A DNA stretch of 64,000 nt from Stomoxys calcitrans (GCF_963082655.1 NC_081555.1:179840151-179904150); one strand, 5' to 3'. Shown: positions 22,601 through 37,600, counted from the first letter of the stretch. Numbers and translations are program-made. The notes: a model not told the origin generated them from the sequence alone.

Positions 22601-25600
22601 CACCCATCGATAAGCATACGGATCGGCTTAGAATCATGTCCGTATGTCTGTCTGTCTGTCCATGTATTCTTGTAATCAAGGTACAGGTTGTATTTGTTGT
22701 CCGATTTTCACAAAATGTTGCACAAGTCTCTTTTTTGGTCCAACAACGAACGCTATTTTGAAAAAAAATCGGTCCAGATTTAGATATAGCTCCCATATAT
22801 ATCTTTCATCCGAGGTGCCCTTTTAAAGCTGTAGAAGCCACAATTATGGTCCGATCCTTACAAAATTTGGCACCGAGTGTTTTTTTAATGTCCCGATATG
22901 TGTGCAAAATTTTATTAAAATTCGTACAGATTTAGATATAACTCCCAAATATCTCTTTCATCCGATATGTCCTTTTAAAGCCAAATATTGGTCCGATCTT
23001 TACCAAATTTTGCATGATATGTTTCATGTGACGTCTTAATAAGTGTGCAAAATTTCATATAAATCATCCGATTTGACCTATTAAGGCTGTAGAAGGCACA
23101 ATTTTGGTCCGCTCTTCATCTAAATCGGTTCAGATTTAGATATATCTCCCATATATAACTCTCATTTGATTTGACCTATTAAGGCTGTAGAAGGCACATT
23201 TTTGGTCCGATCTTTATCAAATTTGGTACGAACTGCTTTTGTTATGTCCCAATATGTGTGCAAAACTTCATAAAAGTCGGATCAGATGTATATATAGCTC
23301 CCATATATAACTTTCATCCGATATGGTCTTTTAAGGCTGTAGAAGGCACAATTTTGGTCCGATCTTAAGCAAATTTGGCACGAAGTGCGAAGTGATAGTA
23401 TGTGTGCAAAATTTCATCAGAATCGGATCAGATTTATATATAGCTCTTTTATATATACTTCATCCGATATGCACTTTTTAAGCTGTAGTAGCCACAATTT
23501 TGGTCCCATCCTTACAAAATTTTGCAGGAGATGTTTTATTTGACGTCGCACTACATGCAAAAAATTTCATCAAAATCGAATCAGATTAAGATAAAACTCC
23601 CATATATATCTTTTATGCGTTTCGACTTTTAGGGCGTAGAATCCACAATTTTCGTACCATCGTAAGAAAATCGTAGAAAATTCGATATGCAAAATTAAAG
23701 TCTGACTAAATTTTGATATAAGTGCTGTATATTAAAAGTATTACGTAGACTCGATTTCTTTAGAGACAAAATAAATGTTCTGGATGGTGGGGGGCTCGGT
23801 CTCAGTTGCGCCACCTGTCTACGTGCCTGGCTGGCATATAGATCGATCTCCCATTTAAGGCCTTGAGTAGTACTAGACCCCTACATATCCTTCCCGATTA
23901 TGGGGCAGATCGGACCATTTTTTTTATAACTGTCAAATATAAGGCTCGTTAATTAACCGATTTCCTGAAATTTGGAGAAGTTAGTTATTTTAGAGCCATC
24001 GGCGTCCTCGGCGAATTTATTCTTAATGGGACTATATTTTGACATAACCATAAATTTTCCATCGGATTTTAACGAAATATGGGCAGTATATATCCGATAC
24101 TACCTGTGCTGTTATATGGTTCTGAAGCATGGGTACTTGTGAAAGCAGATGGGGCAGTACTTGGAGTATTTGAGAGAGAGAGATTCTTCGTAAAATATAT
24201 GGACCAGTTTGCGTTATTGGAGAACCACGAACTGTATGAGCTTTATGACGACGATAGCGTAGTTACACGCATCAAACGGCTGCGTTGGCTACCAGAATGG
24301 ATGAAGAAGCTCCAACAAAGAAGTCTTTTGAAGGCAAACACGGTGGTACACGCAAACCGGGAAGACCAAAAGCCCGATGGAAAGAGAGACACCTCGAAAC
24401 TTGGTGTCAGAGATTTTAGAATGAGCGCAGAAGATCGAGGCGCTTGGAACGCTATTATACTTTCGGCTAGTGGAGCAAATATTTTGCCATAGCCAATTAA
24501 AGTAAGTAAATATATCCGATGTGGTAGGCATCCACAGTTCAACCCGGCCGTGCGTTTTTACTTGTGTTGCCTAAGAAAGTCAAACCATTTTGGGTCGGTA
24601 ACTAGTAAACTTTAGTCTAATTTGACATTTCCCACACAGTATTGGGAATATTGACTTACATTTAAATGATCTTGAGTACGCGCTTTCATTTCATGTTGGC
24701 TGGAGCTCAGTCTATCATAAATGACGCTGTCAGCACCTTTGCAATAGAGAAAAATGTTATCTCCCTGCCGCAATATGACCGACATACGTTTGCGGACATT
24801 GTTAAAGTCCAGAATATGCAGTAATTCATATTCCTGTAAATAAAAAAAAGCACCAAAATTATAACACCAATGTCTTATTTAGATTTTCAAAAGTTTCCTA
24901 CCTCTTTGCGGCCCATTACCTCAATGGTAATGCCCGTCGGTGTTCTAGAGCGAAAAACAAAACCAAAGTTTCGCGCCGCTGAAACCAAAGCGGATTCATC
25001 GGGACTCTGGGCCTGATATTCCAAGCGTCCTTCAACATATTCTGGCATTACAGTGTGACACAAGGCCAGCAGACGAAAGAAATTGTGGGCATGTTCTTCA
25101 TCGGAACGAACCGCATCTAGCAGTGATCGATCGTACCAACGAAATTCTGGTTCATATTCTGGATTCGCTGAGAAATCTACAGGTGCAATATCCTGTTGTG
25201 GTTTTTAAGAAGGGAAAAAAAAAACAAAGTGAAGATCAAATGAAAGGTCTCTACCATATTAATAATGATACATACTAAATATGGAATATATAAGGCAATA
25301 TTTAGAGTAGCAGTAGAATAGTAGTAGTAGAAGTATTAGTAGTATGGTCCATTTATAGCAGTGTCATTATGTATACAGCAGCGTTTATTTATTATCATAT
25401 CTATGTCATGTATGAGGTTATACCAAAACTACTTATGATTTATTACAAAACGAAACTTCGTTATAGAAATAGACACGTTTTCATGGGCAACATGCATATG
25501 GTCTTTTACAATCATGCATTTTTATAAAAGCTTTAGGTATATCTTAAAATTAAGAGTTTTATATTTAAGATATTTGGAAATATTAATATTTTTATAGCCA

Positions 25601-28600
25601 TTATAAATCCAATGTTTCTCTTCAACAATTTTGCCGAATAAAAAGCCTGCTTAAACCATATTAAAGCAACTGAAAAACGTTGTTTAAATATAAATAAAAA
25701 CATCTATAACCAAAACCATATATACCACAACACATATTAGCTACGGAGTAATGATCAAAAAGTTAGTCTCAGTTTAAACCAAGTTTACATTTTTAGTTTA
25801 ACTCTCATTTAGCTTTAACTCAAAACTAATGACTTAACGAAATGACAAAAATCACAAAAAACCCAAGATGAAAAATAAGACTTGTCAATAAAAACTTGTT
25901 AAAAAAAATGTATCAACCGAGCTCCACAATATTTTGCACTACGATTATTTCTATAACTCCCACAATATGTCTGGATTTTGGTCCAAGTTCTACATTTCCA
26001 ATTTAATCAAATTTTTTGGATCAATTATGGATGGCAACCTTAGTTCAATTGCGTTGTATGTCAGTTGACAAATTTTTATTACGGATGGCAACTTTGAACT
26101 GAGGTTGCCATTGTCAATTGCTAAAAATGGGATTTTTCGTGTTCAAATTGTTCACTTGTTATACCCTCCACCATAGGATGGGGGTATACTAATTTCGTCA
26201 TTCTGTTTGTAACACCTCGAAATATTCGTCTTAGACCCCATAAAATATATATATTCTAGATCGTCATGTCTGTCCGTCTGTCTGTCGAAAGCACGCTAAC
26301 TTTCGAAGGAGTAAAGCTAGCCGCTTGAAATTTTGCACAAATAATTTTTATTGGTGTAGGTCAGATGAGTATGTAAATGGGCCAAATCAGTCCATGTTTT
26401 GATATAGCTGCCATAAAAACCGATTTTGGGTTTTGACTTCTTGAGCTCCTAGAGGGCGCAATTCTTATCCGATTTGGCTGAAATTTTGCACGTGGTTTAA
26501 GTACGGCTCAAATCGGTTCATGTTTTGATATAGCTGCCATATAAACCGATCTTGGGTCTTGACTTCTTGAGCCTCTAGAGAGCGCAATTCTCGTCCGATT
26601 TGACTGAAATTTTGCATGTAATGTTTTGGTATTACTTCAAATCGGTTCATAATCGTGTATAGCTGTCTTGGATAAACCGATCGTGGGTCTTGACTTCTTG
26701 AGCCTCTAGAAGGCGCAATTCTCATGCGATTTGACTGAAATTTTGCACGTTGTGTTTTGATATCACTTCCAACTGTTAAGTATGATTCACTTCCAAATGT
26801 TAAGTATGATTCCTATGTAAAGTATGATTCAAATCGGTTCATAATCTGATATAGCTGTCATATAAACCGATCTTGGGTCTTGACTTCTTGATATTTTAGA
26901 GGGCGCAATTGTTATCCGATTTGGCTGAAATTTCGCATGGCGTGTTTTGTTATGATTTCTTATATCTGTGCTAAAAATGGTTCAAATCAATCCATAACCT
27001 GTTATAGCTGCCATTTAAACTGATCTGGGATTATGACTTCTTGAGCCTGTAGAGGCCGTAGCGATTATCAGATTTGGCTGAAATTTTGTACAACGTCTCC
27101 CATGACCTTCAACATACGTGTCAAATATGGTCCGAATCGGTTTACACGATCCCTCTATTATACTTCTTGAGTCCCTAAAGGGGGTTATTCTTACTCGAAT
27201 TGGCTGAAATTTTGCACAATGACTTCTATTACAGTCTCCAACATTCAAGTCAATTATGGTCCGATTCAATTATTTTCTTTTTCTTTTGTTTGTCTAAAAA
27301 GAGATATCGGGAAAAGAACTCGACAAATGGAGGGTATATAAGATTCGACCCGGCCGGACTTAGTACGCTCTTACTTGTTTATTATAATATCGAAACTATC
27401 GATACTATCGTTAAGTTCCCATTACCTTTAATTCAAACGGAAATGAAAAGTAAAAATCAAAACCAGAGCGATTTGTGTAGAAGCAATATCAATGCACGGA
27501 ACGAATAAAACCAAATTAAATAAGTCAGTCGAAAGTCTTAGGGAAATCATTGTACAAAATTTCTGTCCAATCATATGAAAATAGCGCCCTCTATAGGCGC
27601 AATGCATCTTAAAAGATACAGTCAGTGTCGAATCGCTTATATTTATTCAATTTTGCAAAAAAAAAAAAATAAATTTGCCAATAGCTGTGATAAGAAATAT
27701 ATCAATCGATATTCAGAAAAAAAAATTATTATTGATAGTGCCATCGATATTTTGCCAACTCTATTCCAAAATCGACAGACGGACAAACGGTACAGAATAG
27801 ATACGTGGAAGGACGGGCATGGCTAAGCCGCATCAGGAAGCATTTCTGAGTTTAACCGTATCACAGCCACGATTTTGGCTAGGGCACTTTTCATATTTTC
27901 ACCATAAATGTCATTTAACAATAGAAAGACCAAGATTTGTATATATTGGGTTGCCCAAAAAGTAATTGCGGATTTTTTAAAAAAAAGTAAATGCATTTTT
28001 AATAAAACTTAGAATGAACTTTAATCAAATATACTTTTTTACACTTTTTTTCTTAAGCAAGATAAAAGTAACAGCTGATAACTGACAGAAGAAAGAATGC
28101 AATTACAGAGTCACAAGCTGTGAAAAAATTTGTCAACGCCGACTATATGAAAAATCCGTAATTACTTTTTGGGCAACCCAATACCTAGTTAGACCAAACC
28201 GGTCAATATGATCGGCATAATTATCAGCTGGAATATATTAAGAATTATACAATTTTTTTTATTAAATTACGCTCCTTTATCAAAACTAAATATTTTTCGG
28301 TTAAAAAAATATCAATGTATATATTCACAGAAAAATATATAGATTTTTTATATATAAAAATTAATTTGTGTGTGTTTGTGGGTTTCTAACTTTGTGCCGT
28401 ATAGACTCAAAAACAGCTGAACAGATTTTCTTAAAATTTCCACAGATTGTGTAGGTTGGGCCGGAAGGAGAAATAAGCTATATACTTTTTTCATATTGGA
28501 AGGCCCCTTACCATCAAAACTCCAGCCATAATCAAAAGTGGACCGATTGGGACAATATGGGACTCAAATGAAAGGCATTTGGGAGTAGTGTTTAAGTTCG

Positions 28601-31600
28601 TCTCAGTGTGGGAGAACTAAAAAAAACTCTGGTTTTTAGAATTAAATTATTTTTTTACTTTATTTTAACTTTATTTTTACTTTATTTTAAGTTAAATGGA
28701 CGTAGGTAATAGAGATGAATGATCCATCAAATGACGGGGTTGTTCTAGTCGTATCGTTGCCACCTACTGCTGTTAAGATGTAGTTCGTATCGCATCCTGC
28801 AGATGCCGTTGTGGAGGAAGTTTTGTTGTTGGAGAACAGATGTCGCTTCAACAAGTAGCGTACGAAAATGAAGTAAGGAAATAGGCACATTGTATGATCA
28901 TGTCAATAGGGAACTCAAATGAAAGGTATTCGGGAGTAGATTACAAATATGACATTAAAAATGAAGTCCTAATAATGGGGGGCGTCGCAACCCCCCTCAA
29001 TTGGGGCAATTAGCCAATCATGGCTATATGGGGTTCCAATGAAAGGCATTTTAGAGTACATTACGAATATGACATTCAAGTTTATGTCCAAATATCTGAG
29101 GGCGCAGCCGAGCGGGCCGAATTCAGCTAGTATTAATATAAAAGATGTATTCTTACTAAAGTTTTACATCTATTATAGAAAAGTTAATATATCCCAATAA
29201 AAGTTTAGAGTTTTTTATTCGAAGGAATTGTGCTTCCTTTTGATTAAAGGGTTCATATATTCATATATTGCGAATTGGGTATTAGTAGTATTTTGATAAA
29301 ATTTGGCGAATAGTGGTACAATTTTATACAAGGGGTCAACATGACCGGTAAGTCAATCATAGTTATCTACGTAAAAAAAAATTAAATGAAAGTATGCGTT
29401 AAACGCAAAGATTACACCGATTTAATAAAATGTTGAATACATTTTCGAACAAAAAAAAAATTGTCTTTGAAGAAAATTTCGAATGAATTTCAAAATCGGT
29501 CAAAATTAATGTTTGGTCTTTCTAGTATAGCAATTCGGTGCTCGTTAACGGATAATCATAAAATTTCGTATCCAGCTTATCAAAAATCTCAAAAATAATG
29601 TTTGTCTTTTGGAACACTCAAATATACATATCGTTAATCCCAACCTCAAAATTGGTGTCTTATCGTCCGAGTTATTTGATTTCGATTTACGTCGCGATTT
29701 CGTGGAACCAAAAACGACGCAAATCGTGGTATTTCTGTACAAGACCCTGGAACCATATAGCAATAGCACATTGTTATATGGTTCCGAAGCATGGATATTT
29801 GCAAAAGTGGACGAGGCAATACTTGGAGTGTTCTAGGGAAGATTTATGGACCAATCTGACACAGCTATCATATTTTACAGAAAAACTTCAAATTTAAAGG
29901 ATGGAAAGGAAGTCCCTGAGGGGGAGTATTCAAGTTTGATTTGTGCTTATAGAAAATTACAAACCCACGATTCAGGACAAGAAATTTATAGGATTCGAGT
30001 TTATGCCTATATACCTTTAATGTTTCATTCCAACAAACGCTAATTTTTCGTTAGATGACTTAACATAAGTTCCGTGAAAAATTACAGTTAAAGAGAGTTT
30101 TTTTTTACCAATAAAACTCATTTATAGTTTTAAATAAATTTAAAAATAAAAAGAATAGCTACAAAATGGTAAACAATAAAACACTCAATATAAAACTTTC
30201 AAACTACACTAAAAGAAAACCAAGGAGAATGATATAGATTTTGGCACAAGACGAAGCTATCAAGGAATATACGAAAATAAGGACACAAATGAAACAATAA
30301 ACACATGCATACGTGCTGGTGATGTTGGTGGTTTTGGTGGCTGTGGTGGTGGTGGTGTTCGTGATCTTGGCAATTGGTCCAATTGTGAGCGGTGCTTGTG
30401 GCAAAAGTGTTAAAAGTGTGCTGAGCTTTATCGTGCGGTGGCGCGTGCGCATAGGCTTGGTGGTGCATTTCGGGTGGTCTCAAAAACCCATTGTCCCGCC
30501 TAGTGTCATTGTCGTCCTCATTGTCTTCGTCATCGTTTTCGCCTTCGTCGCTCTCATAGCCAAAGGAGCAACTGCGACAAAAGGGTGCACAAAATTGTGG
30601 ACAACATTTTGGGGCGGTTTTGGTAGATGGCATTGTCTGTCGCGATAGTTTTGAGGGTCTTGGACGATCATAGCCGCCGTCGGCTATCAAGGGGGGTGTC
30701 CGTTGTTCCCCACACGAGGGAAAGCATAAACAGTTCGTTTTACGAGGCGTCCCCGTCGTCGCATTGGTCTTGTGTAAATGAGTGACTACGGACATAGTGC
30801 CCGATTTGTCCGACAACGATAACGGTGAGGTGGGTGAAAGTGTGGTTATGGCCAAGACCGTATTATGGGGTTTGGAGCCATTTTTTAGTATAGATCTACT
30901 TTGCATTAACATTGTATTCAAATGTAAGGTGGAGCAGGAGGCGGTGGTTTTGGTGATGGCGGTGGTGGCGTCGCCTGCATGGTCGACGTTATTGAATATG
31001 GTGAAGGTGTTACTGTGGTGCAGCTGTTGTCTTTTGTTATTGGGATGAGTAGTTGGAATGGTGGTAGTAGTAGTAGTAGTTGGCTTGGCCTTGAAAAGGA
31101 CCATTTCATTGGTGGCTACATCACCCAGTATCATTACTTTTTCACTGTACGTGGACAGCGTTGAAGCTTGCCTCCCTATGCGCTGCAAGGGGCAGTCGAT
31201 ACGCACTCTCGCCGTACGCATGCGATTTGTTTGTGCTCTGTAGTCGATTGCTGTGGCCTCATCATCACTCCCAACCTCTGGTGCAATTGGTGAACTAGGA
31301 GTGCTTAGTGCAGCAGCTTTGAAATGCAAATTTTCCAACGAAGCGCTTGGCTGTACTATGGCAGCTGTCCTAATGGTAGACCCAGTACTGGTACTAATAC
31401 TGGTGCCACTGTCGATGCTTACTTGCTTATCGCCACAGCTACTGCTGGTGGTGCTATGCTCCTCCTGCATTTTGGAAGACAGACTGGTGCGGGCGGCTGC
31501 ATTCGTTGTTGTTGGTGAGCTAACAAAATGCACATCGACTTTGTGCAGGCGTTTTGACGAAGACATTCCATCCCCATTCATTTGGGAATCGTCTTTCTTT

Positions 31601-34600
31601 AATGTGCTCTTCTTGCTACTTTGGCTAGTATCGATATCACTCTATAATTATTTAAATAATTGCAAAAATAATTTTGAGGTTCTTTCTAAAACACGTTGGG
31701 GGAGGAAGGAAATGTTTTCTTTGTTTTTCGAATAAAAATAAAATTAACGTTTGAAACATTTTAAGCTCAAGTCTATGATATAAATCTTTTGATATTTACT
31801 AAAATGAAATATTTGTTGATCTTAAATCAAAGTATAAGTTTTCCTTAAATAAATGTAAAATGTCGGCATACAACCTACCACCATATAGGATGCAGGGTAT
31901 ATTAATTTGGTCATTCCATTTGCAACACATCCGAATATCTATTTTCGACACTATATAAAATACACAGGGTAGCTGATACAAAGCGTTACCAAGTTTACAC
32001 TGGTATATCTGTCAAAGTAGAACGCATGGTATTTGACAGTTGCATAATTATAGTTTTATATTGTTTACAGAAGCCAAGGTATTTACTTTGGAGTTATTCG
32101 ATGGTGAAGTTCAAGAGTAATAGGATGATTGCATCATAGTTGGCAGGAAAACCACAACTGGCCACTGTTGGTGAATTTAAACATCTTAAAGTGAACAAAA
32201 TGTTTGTATATCGTACCACAACCCGTTATAATCATATTGATATTGTTTCCTAATGCCTTGGTGGTGGTCCTAAAAAACTGCAACAACACTTGAAATTATG
32301 CGGCAGGTGAATGCTCGGATTCAACGAAATCCACGCAGTAGTAACGCAAAAAAGTTAAGACTCAAAAGAGCAAAGGAGTTGCTGTGCTTGCACGAACGTG
32401 AATTTCCGAACTACTAATTTTCGAATTGAGCTATTTGTAATCTCCCAAAATGGTCGTGTTCATTTAACCGAAAGAACATACGAGAATTTGGCCTCTACTA
32501 AAGGACACGCGAAGTAATTTTCCAAATTTTCCATTTTCCGTCAAAGTAAATGCGACTTTTTACAGGGAAAACATTTTGGAAGCTGCTTTGGGTCCGTGGG
32601 CAAAATAATAAAAACATATTTTTACAAAAATGAGGTCTTTTGAATTGGTAACACTTTGTGTCAGCTACCCTGTATGTATACTCATAACGATGCCCATGTG
32701 TCTGTCCGTCCATCAGTTGTAATCACGACCATAAAAATTTAAATTTTTAAGTGAAATTTGAAACAGATGAATATTTTTTACGCAAACATTAAGTTCTTGA
32801 GTGGGCCGAATCGGTACATAATTGGAAAAACTACCGTACAGACAGATCTTTCAATTAAGAGTTTTGAGCACGTAAAATTAACATATACCATCAGATTTTT
32901 CTGAAATTTAAAACAGAGAGTTTAACTAGTCCATCGATATTCGAACCGAATATATCCATATTAGACCATATTTAGATATAACTGTCATACAGAACGTTAT
33001 ATCGATTAGGAGTCTTAAGCAAAAACAAGTAAAAGCGTGCTAAGTTCGGCCGGGCCAAATTTTGGGAACCCACTACCATGGATTCTGATAAAATTAGGGA
33101 GCTTTATCTGGTTATATACCTACATGGACCGTACTTAGCACAGTTTTTGAGAGTCACAACAGAACTCTATATGCAAAATTTCAGCCAAATCGGATAAAAA
33201 TCACGGCTTGTAAGGGCTCAAGGAATCAAATCGATAGATCGGTTTATATGGGAGCTATATCATGTTCTTGAATGATGTGGGCTCAAAATGTCAAATCGGG
33301 AGATCGGTTTATGTGGGAGCTATATTAGGTTATAGACCGATTTGGACCGTAATTAACACAACCGTTGGAAGACATAACAGTACACCATGTGTAAAAATTC
33401 AGCCAAATCGGACAAAAATTGTGGTTCCCATGGGCTCAAAAAGTCAAATCGGGAGATCGGTTTGTATGGGAGCTATATCCAAATCTGAACCGATATGGCC
33501 CATTTGCAATCCCCAACGACCTACACCAGTGTAAAGTATATGCGCAAAATTTCAAGCGGCCAGCTCTACGCGTTCGGCCGCTATCTTGATTTCGACAAAC
33601 GGATGGAGATGGCTAGTTCGAATCAAAATGTCGAGACAATCAAGAATATATATACTTTATGTGGTCCTAGATCAATATTTCGAGGTGTTACAAACGGAAT
33701 GACGGAATGATTAGATACCCCCATCCTATGGTGGTGGATATAAAAAAAATCGAATTTATTGTGCGATTTCACTTTCACAGCATAGCGTGCAAAACAGCTT
33801 GACTTATAAGTACATTAAAGTGGGTCGCATGTTGTCATTCATCTAAAGACTGCATACACTAAAGGGGTCTACAATTGTAAAAAGGAGGCCTTGGCGCAGA
33901 GGTTAACATTTCCACTTATGACAACTAATTTTTGGGTCCAAAATGGATGAATGCTTTTTTATACCCACCACTGAAGGACGGAAGTATATTCTTCTTGCTA
34001 TTCCGTTTGCAACATATCGAAATATTAATTTTAGACTCTATAAAGTTTGTATGTTCTTGGTCGCTGTAAAAATTTAAGAAGATCTAGCCATCTTCGTCCG
34101 TCTGCCTTATTACATAGGCAGAATATGTTCGAAGATGGGTTATATGGGACTACATTTTACATTTAGACCGCTCTTCAGTTTTAAGGTCTTAGAGGTCAAA
34201 GCGGCTTTCATGGTCCGATCTCGCTAAAATTTGGCAGAGCGACTTGTTTTAGGCGTCTTTACATCTGATATAAGTTCTTGGACTTATAAAAGACGCAATT
34301 ATTACACACTATCACTGAAACGGCGACTTCCATTAGACCCTCCGTCATCCTTACCGAGTATGGTCTAAATCGGACAAGATTTGAATAAAGCTGTCATTTA
34401 TACCGATCTCCTGACTTAAGGTTTTGAGCCCCATCTATTACACGATTCCGTTAGAATTAAGTCCAGTGGGCTGTGTGAGCTCCTTCGACGTCCGTGCCGA
34501 GATCCTGTGACCAGAATTTTTTTTGGGGGGGATGTTAGTTTTTTTGCGCCTCATTGTAGCTCCAAATCGATTTTTTTCTAAATGTTGAAAAAATATTCGG

Positions 34601-37600
34601 TGGTGATCGGGTCCCTTTGCCTCCTTTTTCTACGTCGGTGGACCCGAAGTATTTCCCGATCTCCCGTTTGAAGTTCTTTTACCCATAAATGGCGTATGTT
34701 TTAACCAATTTAGCTGATATTTGGTACGGTAAATTGTATTAGACCCTTATAGGCCTTTGCCGAATATGGTGTAGATCGGAACATTATTGGATACAGCTTC
34801 CATTTACACCAATTTCCTGATTTTTAGTCTAGATCCCATATAAGGCCAATCATTGGCCGATATCGATGAAATTTGAAACAATGAGTTGTGTGAGACCTCG
34901 ACATACGAAGCGAGTTTTTCCCAGATGGAACCATATTTCGATATAGTTGTTTCATAAACGGCGATTTTTTATCGAATCTTGACTTTATGCGCTTAATTTA
35001 TACAAAGATATATTCGAGGTGGTAGGTAATGGGTTTTAACATGTTTATTTTATATTCGAAATAAATTTCAAATCGATGATTTACTTGAATATTTTTTTCA
35101 ATATAAAGTTAAAATTATAGTTCGAGATTTTTGACTGCAATACCTGACCCACTCTTATGTACAATTACAAAACGTGCCTTATCTTCCTTATGAGAATTTC
35201 TAAGTACAACTGACTCACTTCGCCTGTGGAGAATACTCAAAGTATGTGACATTTTTCTCAAAGCATTGATGACAATCTTGACCAATACAGGGTTATGCAA
35301 AAGATTTCATAAAATATTGCAAATACCAAACCAAGAACCAACTGGCTCTTACGAGGGTGATCTCAAAAGTAGCCGACCTCACATATAGATGGCGGTAGTG
35401 GTATGAAAATAAAGTGGTAAGTGAAAGTGGTAACCTTCTAACACATGTGTTTAGGTTTTAAACACTCCACCATAGGATGGGGTATACTAATTTCGTCATT
35501 CGATTTGTAACATCTCAAAATATTCTTCTAAAGCCTAGTACTGACTTCGACTTATAACGCATGGTAAAAAATTTATAAAAATGGTGACGTAGAAAATGCG
35601 AACACAAAAATGGTACTGAGTTGTATAAGCAAAATAGTAGCGACATGTCGCAGCGCCAATACATATGTATTTCTATTCAACTAATTTCCAATGTAATTTA
35701 ATGCTCACGAAATGGGCAACAATCAAATCTGCTCCAATGATGTTGTGTGTTGTTGTTTGACTTTTGTTTGTGGGAATGCAGTGCATCGGATTTCGCAATA
35801 ATTTAAAAGTCATTTTCGCTGCGAATGAATTCAATACTAGGCTGAAGACCCAATGTATATAAAGGGTGATTTTTTTGAGGTTAGGATTTTCATGCATTAG
35901 TATTTGACAGATCACGTGGGATTTCAGACATGGTGTCAAAGAGAAAGATGCTCAGTATGCTTTGACATTTCATCATGAATAGACTTACTAACGAGCAACG
36001 CTTGCAAATCATTGAATTTTATTACCAAAATCAGTGTTCGGTTCGAAATGTGTTCAAATTTTGACAAATTTTGTTCAGCGATGAGGCTCATTTCTGGTTG
36101 AATGGCTACGTAAATAAGCAAAATTGCCGCATTTGGAGTGAAGAGCAACCAGAAGCCGTTCAAGAACTGCCCATGCATCCCGAAAAATGCACTGTTTGGT
36201 GTGTATTTTTCAAAGATGCTGTTGGACGCAACGTTACGGTGAATGAACACATTTCGAACCGAACACAGATTTTGGTAATAAAATTCAATGATTTGCAAGC
36301 GTTGCTCGTTAGTAAGTCTATTCATGATGAAATGTCAAAGCATACTGAGCATCTTTCTCTTTGACACCATGTCTGAAATCCCACGTGATCTGTCAAATAC
36401 TAATGCATGAAAATCCTAACCTCAAAAGAATCCCCCTTTATATACTCAATCGTCATGACATTGAAAGTCTATCTAGCCATGTCCGTTACTCAGGCCGTCT
36501 GTCGAAAGCACAATAACTTTCGTTGGAACAGTTCTCAAACACATAGGTCAGTTGGGATTGTGAATGGGCCAAATCGGTCCATGTTCAGATATAGCTCCCA
36601 TATAAACCGATCTCAAGATTATACCTGTTGAGCCTCTAGAGAGCGCAATTCTTATCCAATATGCTTTTATCCGATTTGGCTGAAATTTTGCATGATGACT
36701 TTTCCTATGACCTCGAATTGATGTACAAGCATAGTTCGAATCGGTCCAAAAACCTGATATAGCTCCCATATAAACCGATTTTCCAAATATACTTCGTGAC
36801 CCTCAAGAGCGCAATTCTTATCCGATTTGGCTGAAATTTGGAAATTGACTTTTTCTATGACCGCCAACAGATGTACTTAGTATATTTTGAATCGGTCTAT
36901 AAGCTGATGTAGTACCCATATAAATCGATCTCCCGAATAGATTTCTTGATCCTTTAGAGAGCACATTTCTTATCCGATATAGCTGAAATTTTGCACGACC
37001 TTTTTCTATGACCAATTATGTTTAGAATTTGTCTATAATGCAAATTTGTCCATGAACATTCCATTAAGGAATAGGGGCAAACTCCTCACATATCAATGAG
37101 TGCTAATCAATTCAAGTTTACGCTCAATAAGGGGCCTCCTTTTTATAGCCGAGTCCGAACGGCGTGCCGCAGTGCGACAACTCTTTGTGCAGATGTTTTT
37201 ACATGGCTGTCATACCATTTTTTTCAAATAGCATAGTTCCTCATAAATGTCGTCAGCATTAGAAGTTAATAACCACCGCTGAAAATTTGTTTCTGATGTT
37301 GTCGCCAGGATTCGAATGCAGGCGTTTAGCGTCATAGGCGGACATACTGACCTCTGCACTACTGTGGTCCATGTTAACCAATCTCCCTAATATACTTCTT
37401 GAGCCTTAAGCGGGAGCAATACTTTACTTGTTATGATCTCCCATTACCTTTGTTTCTACCTAAAACGAAAACCTGTGCAAATAACTTGACTAATGCGATC
37501 TATGGTGGAGTAATATAAGATTCGGCCCAGCTGAACTTAACACGCTTTCACTACTTTTTATTGGAGCACTCAGAACTATACTATCTCCGTGGGTTTGTGA

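Noticed and set aside
24079..24492. 137-codon frame as a host gene
   Set aside because: It is the RT C-terminal part of a retrotransposon insert bounded by a target duplication.
30199..30312. Continuation of exon 9 to its stop as a real C-terminus
   Set aside because: It would end the protein before the nucleotide domain. The GTATGC donor at the codon boundary joins exon 10 in frame, so the splice is preferred, though a truncated isoform cannot be excluded.
31253..31735. 160-codon open frame on the plus strand over exon 9
   Set aside because: It is the antisense of the exon 9 coding sequence; the minus frame has matching splice phases and low-complexity coding character, the plus frame does not.
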